Positions 58,095-64,000 of a stretch of DNA of 64,000 bases are shown here, piece after piece. Source of the stretch: Comamonadaceae bacterium. Lineage in GTDB: Bacteria; Pseudomonadota; Gammaproteobacteria; Burkholderiales; Burkholderiaceae_C. The notes beneath the pieces were generated by a model. The model searched no databases and was not told the origin of the DNA. It saw only the letters and a list, made by a program, of their open reading frames with translations. Numbering within the stretch: the stretch's first letter is position 1; each line of letters begins with the position of its first letter. Location of the stretch: contig CANGPN010000001.1 in the NCBI GenBank assembly GCA_947456305.1, positions 208,218-272,217 of the forward strand, given 5' to 3'. The translations under genes were made by a program, and so were the position numbers.

Positions 58095-59519
58095 ATGTTT
58101 ATTTATTTACCCAAACGTCACCGTTTGACGGTACTGGCCTGTATGTTGGTCTGTGTCTCCGGATGCGTCAGTTATGACGTCAATCAGGGCATTCTGCAGG
58201 CTGCGCAAGGCACGGCGGCTTTCAACACTGAGCGCTTGTTATTGGCTGTCACTGAAGAGCAGCGGCAACAACGCACCGTGTTGACACAGCAATTGCTGTC
58301 AGCGCCTGTAGGGCCAAAGCAAGCGGTGGAACTTATGCTGGTCAACAGTACGGCGTTCCAAGGATTATTGGCCCAGCATTGGGCACAGGCTGCTGCTACA
58401 GCGCAATCCGGACGCATCAGCAATCCGACTTTCGCGCTTGAGCGCATTGTCACAGGCAGCGAAACCGAATTGAATGGTTTACTCACTTTCGGTCTGATGG
58501 ATGCGTTGACATTACCGCAACGTGCAGATATTGCGCGCTTAAAGCTTGTTCAATCGCAACTGAGGTTGAGCGCTGAAGTGATTGATCAGGTCACGCTGGT
58601 ACGCCAGGCCTGGGTACGGGCTGTCGCTGCCAGTGCTACTGTGCATTACGCGCACAAGGTAGCTGATGCGGCGCTGGCCAGTGATGAGTTGGCAGCACGC
58701 ATGCTGAGCGCCGGAAACTTCAATGCATTGACCCGCAGCAAGCATCGTTTGTTTCACTTACAAGCACAAATGCAGCTTGCAGCTGCAAAGCAAACAAAGT
58801 TATCCCGCACCGAGGAACTGGTGCGCTTGCTGGGTCTTGACGCAACGCAGGCTTTGCAACTGCAACTGCCGGACACATTGCCCGGATTACCTGCCCTGGC
58901 TGTCAGTGAACAAGATGTAGCCCAACTAGCGGTTCAACAACGTCTGGACATACGCATGGCCAAGGCAGAGTTAGAGACTGTGGCGCGGGCCCAAGGTTTG
59001 ACCAGTATCACCAGCTTGCTGGATGTGGAACTTACAGTAATAAGTGGCATGGTCAACAGCAACAGCTCAGATTCCAAACGCATTGGCGCGCAAATCAGTG
59101 TCAAACTGCCTTTGTTGGATAGTGGCGATATGCAGCGCGCGCAAATGAATGCTCAAACACTGGCTGCTGTTAATCGATTAAAAGCTTCAGCGACAGATGC
59201 AGCTTCCAGTCTGCGTGAAACATACGCGGCGTACTTGACTGCATTTTCCATAGCGCGGCAATTCCAAGATGAGTTACTACCCCTGCGTCAACACATGGCT
59301 GGTGAAAACCTGTTGCGCTACAACGCCATGCAAATCGGCGTGTTTGATTTGCTAGCAGACGCTTCTGATCAAAACGCAGCTGTGACTGCCGCCATAGATG
59401 CTCAACTACAGTTTTGGTTGAGTGAAGCTGCACTGCAATCTACATTGATAGGCAGACCTTTGTCGAATTCTGTATCTGTCACCAACAGCAAAACCAGCAA
59501 CAACGCATCCGCTCATTAA
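58095..59519 (+). CDS. TolC-family outer-membrane protein of the copper cluster
   Basis: A 474-residue protein with a lipoprotein signal: TVLACMLVCVSGCVSYDVNQG, lipid Cys in SGCVS. The rest has TolC-like features: IADQ-type helices, TLPQRADIARLKLVQSQLRLS, and the DIRMAKAELETVARAQGLT block. It lacks an adjacent adaptor or RND pump; its neighbours are a multicopper oxidase and copper-binding proteins, so the partner pump could be the CusA-like one upstream, a guess. The ATG at 58095 has AGG about 8 bases upstream. Residues GxNxxxxS/T in the usual place are not evident. Confidence 0.85.
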   Translation: MFIYLPKRHRLTVLACMLVCVSGCVSYDVNQGILQAAQGTAAFNTERLLLAVTEEQRQQRTVLTQQLLSAPVGPKQAVELMLVNSTAFQGLLAQHWAQAAATAQSGRISNPTFALERIVTGSETELNGLLTFGLMDALTLPQRADIARLKLVQSQLRLSAEVIDQVTLVRQAWVRAVAASATVHYAHKVADAALASDELAARMLSAGNFNALTRSKHRLFHLQAQMQLAAAKQTKLSRTEELVRLLGLDATQALQLQLPDTLPGLPALAVSEQDVAQLAVQQRLDIRMAKAELETVARAQGLTSITSLLDVELTVISGMVNSNSSDSKRIGAQISVKLPLLDSGDMQRAQMNAQTLAAVNRLKASATDAASSLRETYAAYLTAFSIARQFQDELLPLRQHMAGENLLRYNAMQIGVFDLLADASDQNAAVTAAIDAQLQFWLSEAALQSTLIGRPLSNSVSVTNSKTSNNASAH

Positions 59520-59530
59520 GGAAACAAACC

Positions 59531-60919
59531 ATGTCAAGCAGAAGAGATTTTTTCAAATGGGCAGGGGTGGCTGGTGCGGTGTCTGCAGCTGCTGTCAGTC
59601 GCCATGCTTTGGCAGCTATTCCTGAACCCCATAGTCATACCAGTGCATCCACCATGCCACCGTTGTCTGCAGAGGACGCGCCATACCGGCCGGTGATCAC
59701 TCTGAACGGTTGGACCTTGCCATGGCGCATGAAAGACGGGGTCAAAGAATTTCACTTGGTGGCTGAGCCGGTGATACGTGAAATATCACCGGGCATGAAA
59801 GCGCGCTTATGGGGTTACAACGGACAAAGCCCGGGTCCGACGATTGAAGTCGTTGAAGGTGACAAGCTGCGCATTTTTGTCACCAATAAATTGCCCGAGT
59901 ACACCAGCGTGCATTGGCACGGACAGCGCGTGCCCAACGGCATGGACGGTGTCACCGGCCTCACGCAAAAAGGCATTGAGCCGGGCAAAACGTTTGTCTA
60001 TGAGTTTGTGGCGAGGCGGGCAGGCACTTTCATGTACCACCCGCATGCAGATGAAATGACGCAAATGGCCATGGGCATGATGGGTATGTGGATCACGCAC
60101 CCGAAAACGCCGCATCCGCTGATCAGTGAAGTAGAACGCGATTTTTGTTTTCTGATGAACGCTTACGACATTGAACCCGGCAGCTTCACGCCCAACATCA
60201 TGACCATGACCGATTTCAATTTGTGGACCTGGAACAGCCGCGTTTTTCCCGGCATAGACAGTTTGAATGTGCGTTTGAACGACAGAGTGCGCATACGCAT
60301 AGGCAACTTGACAATGACCAATCACCCCATACATTTGCACGGCCATGAATTTCAAGTGACTGGTACAGATGGCGGTGCTATTCCGGTGAGCGCGCGCTGG
60401 AGTGAGGTGACCACAGACATTGCGGTGGGGCAAATGAGGCAGATTGAATTTGTCGCGGACGAAGAGGGCGACTGGGCTTTTCACTGTCACAAAAGCCATC
60501 ACACCATGAACGCCATGGGGCATAAAGTGCCGACCATGATAGGTGTAGAGCAGGCGGATTTAGCGAAAAAAATCAATCGTCTGATACCTGATTACATGGT
60601 GATGGGAAAAAGCGGTATGGGAGACATGGCTGAGATGGAAATGCCTATGCCGGATAACACCCTACCGATGATGACCGGGCAGGGACCGTTTGGCGGTGTG
60701 GGCATGGGAGGCATGTTCAGCGTGTTGAAAGTCAGGCGCGACCAAGCGCCGGGCAATTACCGCGACCCGGGTTGGTACAAGCATCCGCCGGGAACCGTCG
60801 CCAGCGAATACAGGGGTGAGATTGCTGCACCTGCGTATGCACCCGATTCACTATCAGAACAAGCCCCTGCTGTTCAAATGCAAGTGCGAAAGCCGATTGG
60901 CGGACACAGCGGGCATTGA
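59531..60919 (+). CDS. multicopper oxidase, TAT-exported (CopA/CueO-like)
   Basis: A 462-residue oxidase with a TAT leader (MSSRRDFFKWAGVAGAVSAA). Copper ligands: HWHG in SVHWHGQRVPNG, HPHADE, then HPIHLHGHEF and HCHKSHHTM near residue 318, giving the type 1, 2 and 3 sites. Met-rich segments (MGDMAEMEMPMPD and GGVGMGGMF) lie in the C-terminal half and are common in copper-handling oxidases. It probably oxidises Cu(I) in the periplasm and lowers its toxicity. It follows the TolC-like gene by 11 bp and precedes a cupredoxin and a CusF-like gene, so this is a copper-tolerance operon. Confidence 0.92.
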   Translation: MSSRRDFFKWAGVAGAVSAAAVSRHALAAIPEPHSHTSASTMPPLSAEDAPYRPVITLNGWTLPWRMKDGVKEFHLVAEPVIREISPGMKARLWGYNGQSPGPTIEVVEGDKLRIFVTNKLPEYTSVHWHGQRVPNGMDGVTGLTQKGIEPGKTFVYEFVARRAGTFMYHPHADEMTQMAMGMMGMWITHPKTPHPLISEVERDFCFLMNAYDIEPGSFTPNIMTMTDFNLWTWNSRVFPGIDSLNVRLNDRVRIRIGNLTMTNHPIHLHGHEFQVTGTDGGAIPVSARWSEVTTDIAVGQMRQIEFVADEEGDWAFHCHKSHHTMNAMGHKVPTMIGVEQADLAKKINRLIPDYMVMGKSGMGDMAEMEMPMPDNTLPMMTGQGPFGGVGMGGMFSVLKVRRDQAPGNYRDPGWYKHPPGTVASEYRGEIAAPAYAPDSLSEQAPAVQMQVRKPIGGHSGH

Positions 60920-60993
60920 TGACCTGCAGGTGATAGGCTTATTGAACAAGCAAATTTGAAAACTCATCAAACCACACCATCACGGAGCTTCCC

Positions 60994-61482
60994 ATGAAAT
61001 TACGCACACCCATCTTGGCAGTTTCTCTTTGTTTGAGCAGCGCTATAGCGCTGGCTCACGGTGACGAAATGAAAGACGAAGGTGTCGGTCAAGCCGGCAA
61101 TCCTCAGCAGATCAACCGCAGGGTCAAAATTGAAATGCGTGACAGTATGCGTTTCTCGCCTGATAAATTGAAAGTGAAAAAGGGCGATACGGTGCTGTTT
61201 GTCATACATAACGCCGGAGCAATCAATCACGAGTTTGTATTGGGCACAGGCAAGGCTTTGAAAGCCCACAATGAATTCATGAAGCAAAACCCTGACATGG
61301 AACACGACGACGACAACATGGTCAGCGTAGCTCCAGATCAGACCGCTGAAATCATCTGGCAATTCAGTCGCAGCGGCGTGGTGTATTTTGCTTGTCTGCA
61401 ACCCGGACATTACGACGCCGGTATGAAAGGCAGGGTGTCTGTCAGTGGTTCAGAACATAAGCATTCTTCAGCCAAACAGTAA
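60994..61482 (+). CDS. cupredoxin-like copper protein
   Basis: A 162-residue exported protein (signal RTPILAVSLCLSSAIALA). The cupredoxin core has copper ligands in INHEFVLG (His) and in CLQPGHYDAGMKG (Cys, His and Met), the order of type 1 copper proteins. Acidic and His residues precede the core (HGDEMKDEG) and a His-rich tail (EHKHSSAKQ) follows. It lies 74 bp after the oxidase gene and 24 bp before the CusF-like gene. Electron transfer to or copper storage for the oxidase is plausible. Confidence 0.85.
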   Translation: MKLRTPILAVSLCLSSAIALAHGDEMKDEGVGQAGNPQQINRRVKIEMRDSMRFSPDKLKVKKGDTVLFVIHNAGAINHEFVLGTGKALKAHNEFMKQNPDMEHDDDNMVSVAPDQTAEIIWQFSRSGVVYFACLQPGHYDAGMKGRVSVSGSEHKHSSAKQ

Positions 61483-61506
61483 ATTTTCTGAACCCGCGAG
61501 TTATCT

Positions 61507-61821
61507 ATGAAGTTTCATCTCAAAAACTGTCTTCTTGCTTTGCTTGTCTCATTGTGCAGCTTGTTCTGGTCTGTGCTCGTGTTTGCCGACACAGATCTGT
61601 TCATGGCTGAGGGTTTGGTGAAAAAGATTGACGTCGAAAACCGGAAAATCACTATCAAACACGGTGAGATCAAAAATCTGGAGATGCCCGGCATGACCAT
61701 GGTGTTTCGTTTGCAGGAATCGGTGAGCCTTGACAAGCTACAAGCCGGTGACAAAGTTCGCTTTCATGTGGAAAAAATGCAAGGTGCTTTTGTGATCACG
61801 GATTTGCAAGAGTCTCCTTAA
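61507..61821 (+). CDS. CusF-like periplasmic copper-binding protein
   Basis: A 104-residue protein with a signal segment (NCLLALLVSLCSLFWSVLVFA). The mature OB-fold domain is VKKIDVENRKITIKHGEIKN and LEMPGMTMVFRLQESVSL, matching CusF proteins. His in IKHG and the Met in MPGMTM correspond to the copper ligands of CusF; the Trp that caps copper in E. coli CusF is a Met here. It is the last gene of the cluster. Transfer of Cu(I) to an efflux pump is the family role, so it may serve the CusA-like exporter upstream. Confidence 0.88.
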   Translation: MKFHLKNCLLALLVSLCSLFWSVLVFADTDLFMAEGLVKKIDVENRKITIKHGEIKNLEMPGMTMVFRLQESVSLDKLQAGDKVRFHVEKMQGAFVITDLQESP

Positions 61822-61886
61822 CAATAAACCTTCGCTAAGCTTTGGCATTCATAGAATGGGTACTTATTTGTTGAAACACGCTTGTC

Positions 61887-62504
61887 ATGACCGCTTCTGC
61901 TACCGACACCATTCCGCTTTTTCCTCTGTCTCACGGCGTGTTTCCAGATGGCATGTTGCAATTGCAAATCTTCGAAGTGCGTTACTTGGACTTGATCAAA
62001 CGCTGTCACCGTGACCAAAAGCCGTTTGGCGTGGCTTGGTTAAAGCAAGGCAGTGAAGTGCAAGTGCCGGGTGAGCAACCCCTGTTACATGAGTATGGTT
62101 GCTTGGCGCATATCCGTGAGTTTGAGCAGGTCCAACCTGCTTTGCAGCGCATTCTTTGCCAAGGGGGCCTGAGGTTTGAATTGCATGATGTCAAACCAGG
62201 CGCATACGGCGTGTGGCAGGCAAGCGTGAGCTACTTGCCTCAGGACCCGGTGGTTGATATACCACCGCATTGGCAAATGCACGCAGACCGTCTGGGTAAA
62301 TGGATACGCACGGCCCAAGAACAAGGTTTGCAGGACCGCTTGCCCTTGTTTGCACCTTACCACCTGGATGAATGCGGTTGGGTTGCCAACCGCTTTGCAG
62401 AAGTGTTACCTATGGAGCCTGAGCAAAAAATCCTACTTATGACAGAGCCCGATCCTGTCAAGCGCATGCAAGCGGTGGTCAGTTTTTTGACAGATGAAGA
62501 GTAG
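61887..62504 (+). CDS. Lon N-terminal/substrate-binding (LON) domain protein
   Basis: A 205-residue protein beginning with TDTIPLFPLSHGVFPDGMLQLQIFEVRYLDLI, which is the LON substrate-binding domain start. VAWLKQGSEVQVPGE, GCLAHIREFEQV and the C-terminal VLPMEPEQKILLMTEPDPVKRMQAVVSFL are conserved in stand-alone LON-domain proteins. No AAA or protease domain follows. Function of the stand-alone proteins is unclear. The ATG at 61887 is used. It lies between the copper cluster and modE, about 65 bp after the CusF-like gene, and probably has its own promoter. Confidence 0.85.
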   Translation: MTASATDTIPLFPLSHGVFPDGMLQLQIFEVRYLDLIKRCHRDQKPFGVAWLKQGSEVQVPGEQPLLHEYGCLAHIREFEQVQPALQRILCQGGLRFELHDVKPGAYGVWQASVSYLPQDPVVDIPPHWQMHADRLGKWIRTAQEQGLQDRLPLFAPYHLDECGWVANRFAEVLPMEPEQKILLMTEPDPVKRMQAVVSFLTDEE

Positions 62505-62540
62505 TCTTTAATGCCAGTGCATCTGATCAAGTTTTTTTAA

Positions 62541-63302
62541 TTACACCAAAGCCAGAACCAATGCAGATTCATCCATGAAAGCGACAGCTGAATCGCTGAT
62601 TTTGAAATCAGATAAGTTGTCAGCAAACCCTACAAGGGTGATACCGGGCTCAACCAACATACTGATTTCACCGCTGGTGCGTCCACGCGACTTTCTGACA
62701 ACAATGCCGTGTATGGAGTTGGCTTTGTCTGCTTTGGCGCCGGGTGCTTGAATGGCTACTGCGGTGGCTTTGAAAAGCACTTGCACATGTTGGCCTTTGT
62801 GTAATGCAAATAATTCCGCACTAGCTGCAGTGATGCGCGCTGAAAACACGCTACCGCCCTTGGTGCTGACTTCCACTTCGACGGAGTCGCCTTTTTTGTG
62901 AATGGAAGCGACTTGAGCGGGAAATTGATTTCGCATGGTTGTACGCAAACCCAGCATTTGATTCATCGATGTCTCAGGTGCGGAAGATTGGGCGGCATTT
63001 TTGACGACCTGGTTTTTCGCTATGTCTAAATCATGAGAGGCTCGCAACAATTGTTTGCCCGCCTCGGTCAGTTGCGCGCCGCCACCGCCTGAGCCACCGA
63101 CCACTTTGCTCACCAGAGGTGTGCCGGCCAGATTGCTGAGTACGTCAATAGCTTGCCAGGCCGCTTTGTAACTGACACCGGCACGCCTGGCTGCCTCGGA
63201 AATAGAGCCGGCTTCTTGTAATTTCTTCAATATCTCCAGACGTTTGTCGGTCTTAGTGTGACCAAGGGCTTTCCCTAGGGTGTTTTTTTTTACTGCCGGC
63301 AT
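62541..63302 (-). CDS. modE: molybdate-responsive transcriptional regulator ModE
   Basis: A 253-residue regulator. The winged-helix part is KRLEILKKLQEAGSISEAARRAGVSYKAAWQAIDVLSNLAGTPLVSK, including the SYKAAWQ recognition helix and the Gly-rich VVGGSGGGGAQLT wing. After about residue 115 come two TOBE (molybdate-binding) domains, beginning near TRNQFPAQVASIHKKG and SIHGIVVRKSRGR, as in E. coli ModE (TSxRN and SxRNxxxG patterns). It would repress molybdate transport genes when molybdate is plentiful; the modABC operon is not in the window. The start is the ATG at 63302. Upstream are two CGCTATTC elements. Confidence 0.9.
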   Translation of the reverse strand: MPAVKKNTLGKALGHTKTDKRLEILKKLQEAGSISEAARRAGVSYKAAWQAIDVLSNLAGTPLVSKVVGGSGGGGAQLTEAGKQLLRASHDLDIAKNQVVKNAAQSSAPETSMNQMLGLRTTMRNQFPAQVASIHKKGDSVEVEVSTKGGSVFSARITAASAELFALHKGQHVQVLFKATAVAIQAPGAKADKANSIHGIVVRKSRGRTSGEISMLVEPGITLVGFADNLSDFKISDSAVAFMDESALVLALV

Positions 63303-63333
63303 GTGATTACTTTCTGGATTTTTTGATTACAAT

Positions 63334-63373
63334 CGCTATTCCATTTATGAATAATGAATTCTATTCGCTATTC
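63334..63373. promoter_or_regulatory. candidate ModE-type operator elements
   Basis: CGCTATTC occurs at 63334-63341 and again at 63366-63373, start-to-start spacing 32 bases, about three helical turns. The first is followed after seven bases by GAATAATG (63349-63356), an imperfect inverted copy (6 of 8). The half-site resembles the CGNTAT half of ModE operators from memory. They lie 32-71 bases upstream of modE and before the deleted sulfate-binding gene on the other strand. Function is an inference. Confidence 0.4.
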
Positions 63374-63413
63374 ATCTTTTATGATAATTTTGAAAATTGC
63401 GGGATAGCGCGCT

Positions 63414-63692
63414 ATGTTCAGTTTGCTCAGGTTTTTCATCTCTCTAGGCATGGGTTTAATTATAGGTTTGAGTCAATCCAATGCCGCTGGCTCTATCAAG
63501 CGTCTGATATTTTCAGTGAGAAATTTTTATCGCCCTATCAACGAAAAAATCAAAGCTAAGTTTGAAAAAAAATTACCCAAATTACCACTGTTCACGATTG
63601 ATCAAGCTTTCGGCGGTTGGGACAAAGCCTCCAATGAACATTTCGCCAATAGCGCTATTTACGACCAAATTTCTCAATCCATTAAACGCTGA
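63414..63692 (+). pseudogene. internally deleted sulfate-binding protein (Sbp/CysP-like) remnant
   Basis: A 92-codon open frame. The first part (MFSLLRFFISLGMGLIIGLSQSNAAGS) looks like a signal peptide. The rest, NFYRPINEKIKAKFEKKLPKL, LFTIDQAFGGWDKASNEHFANS and YDQISQSIKR, is the conserved C-terminus of sulfate-binding proteins (FYRPxN, LFTIDxVFGGW, HFADGGxFDxIY). A normal Sbp is about 330-340 residues, so some 250 residues between are missing, including all sulfate ligands. It has kept an open frame, so a short secreted peptide could still be made, but no transport role is likely. It lies beside modE. Confidence 0.75.
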
Positions 63693-63716
63693 TTTTCATT
63701 TCAACAAGCAATTATT

Positions 63717-64000
63717 ATGAAAAAACTTCACACCCGTGCAACAACAGATTTAATTGCTAATTCCACAGGCACGCATAAAGCGCAATATTTAACTAAGAAA
63801 AATCATACAAGCTCTGTGATGCCTGTGCTGATTCTCGCGCTTATTCACGGCATTGCCAGTGCTGAAGGCTGGTACGGTAGCGTTCAGTACGATAGCAAAG
63901 AAAAGGTATATCCAGATGGAACAGTTACTTCCAAAAACTACGGCCAAATAAACGGTGTGACTCAGGTAACTTTAGGCAAAAAAATTGAAAATAATTGGTA
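63717..64000 (+). CDS. exported protein, N-terminal part (3' end outside window)
   Basis: A frame starting MKKLHTRATTDLIANSTG and open to the end of the window (94 codons). A hydrophobic segment at residues 36-47 (PVLILALIHGIASA) followed by EGWYGSVQYDS looks like a signal with a cleavage after Ala-Ser-Ala; an alternative start ATG at 63819 would place it at the N-terminus and is perhaps better. The mature start with alternating aromatic and polar residues (GWYGSVQYDSKEKVY) resembles an outer-membrane beta-barrel. It lies 25 bp after the deleted sulfate-binding gene. Family not recognised. Confidence 0.5.
   Translation, partial: MKKLHTRATTDLIANSTGTHKAQYLTKKNHTSSVMPVLILALIHGIASAEGWYGSVQYDSKEKVYPDGTVTSKNYGQINGVTQVTLGKKIENNW

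Noticed and set aside
1..64000. CRISPR arrays, complete insertion sequences, prophage genes, rRNA or tRNA
   Set aside because: Reading both strands I saw no regularly spaced repeats, transposase or integrase motifs, or cloverleaf/rRNA-like sequence. A dedicated scan (for example tRNA and CRISPR finders) would be needed to exclude degenerate ones.

Overview
The window looks like a chromosomal stretch from a betaproteobacterium, most likely Burkholderiales (Comamonadaceae-like). The reasons are moderately GC-rich DNA, many solute-binding transport systems (ABC and TRAP), a sigma/anti-sigma/DUF3106-like trio, surface-adhesin-E and DUF4337 type proteins, and aromatic and sugar-acid catabolism of the kind found in free-living freshwater or soil members of that order. 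The placement is an inference from gene content; no rRNA or tRNA gene was recognised to anchor it.

Layout. 1-3.3 kb: end of a 2-keto-4-pentenoate hydratase-like gene, a 3-hydroxyisobutyrate dehydrogenase-family gene, an SDR, and a secreted HExxH protein; then a periplasmic FKBP (3.3-3.8 kb). 3.8-7.1 kb: a PhnCDE-type importer with a double-length permease. 7.3-15.3 kb: MFS transporter, surface-adhesin-E-like protein, phytanoyl-CoA dioxygenase, a ModA-like protein without signal peptide, nitronate monooxygenase, class C beta-lactamase-like hydrolase, a TrhO-glutathione S-transferase fusion and a 41-residue membrane protein. 15.3-19.8 kb: DUF4337, a Kazal-like secreted protein, a winged-helix regulator, an ECF sigma operon, an SDR and two small proteins. 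19.9-30.1 kb: an epimerase-like gene, a Baeyer-Villiger monooxygenase, a complete livKHMGF operon, a D-aminoacylase-type amidohydrolase and a DmpA-type peptidase. 30.1-35.7 kb: HtrA-type protease, thiolase, 2OG-Fe(II) oxygenase and small regulatory or hypothetical genes.

35.7-38.6 kb: otnK-otnC-otnI, tetronate (erythronate/threonate-type) catabolism. 38.8-42.3 kb: 3-hydroxybenzoate 6-hydroxylase-like monooxygenase, fumarylpyruvate hydrolase-like enzyme and an acyl-CoA ligase. 42.3-46.2 kb: a sulfide/persulfide module (BigR-type sensor, two YeeE/YedE proteins and a SulP transporter on one strand, a Blh/ETHE1-type persulfide dioxygenase on the other) divided by one palindrome that overlaps two face-to-face sigma70-like promoters. 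46.3-51.8 kb: a CusCBA-type heavy-metal RND operon.

52.0-54.8 kb: a decayed 2.6-kb islet bounded by identical 91-bp direct repeats, one copy being the native 3' end of dctM. It holds an lpd C-terminal fragment, a Sel1-repeat lipoprotein-like gene and a doubly broken higBA toxin-antitoxin pair. 54.7-57.4 kb: a DctPQM TRAP transporter. 57.5-61.8 kb: a second copper module (His/Cys-rich protein, TolC-like protein, TAT-exported multicopper oxidase, cupredoxin, CusF-like protein). 61.9-64 kb: a Lon-substrate-binding-domain protein, ModE with candidate operators, an internally deleted sulfate-binding protein and a partial secreted protein.

The most coherent systems are the sulfide-responsive divergon and the two copper modules. 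I did not find a clearly new defence or mobile system; the most unusual single items are the direct-repeat islet, the TrhO-GST fusion and the mirrored promoter/operator at 45.31-45.34 kb.
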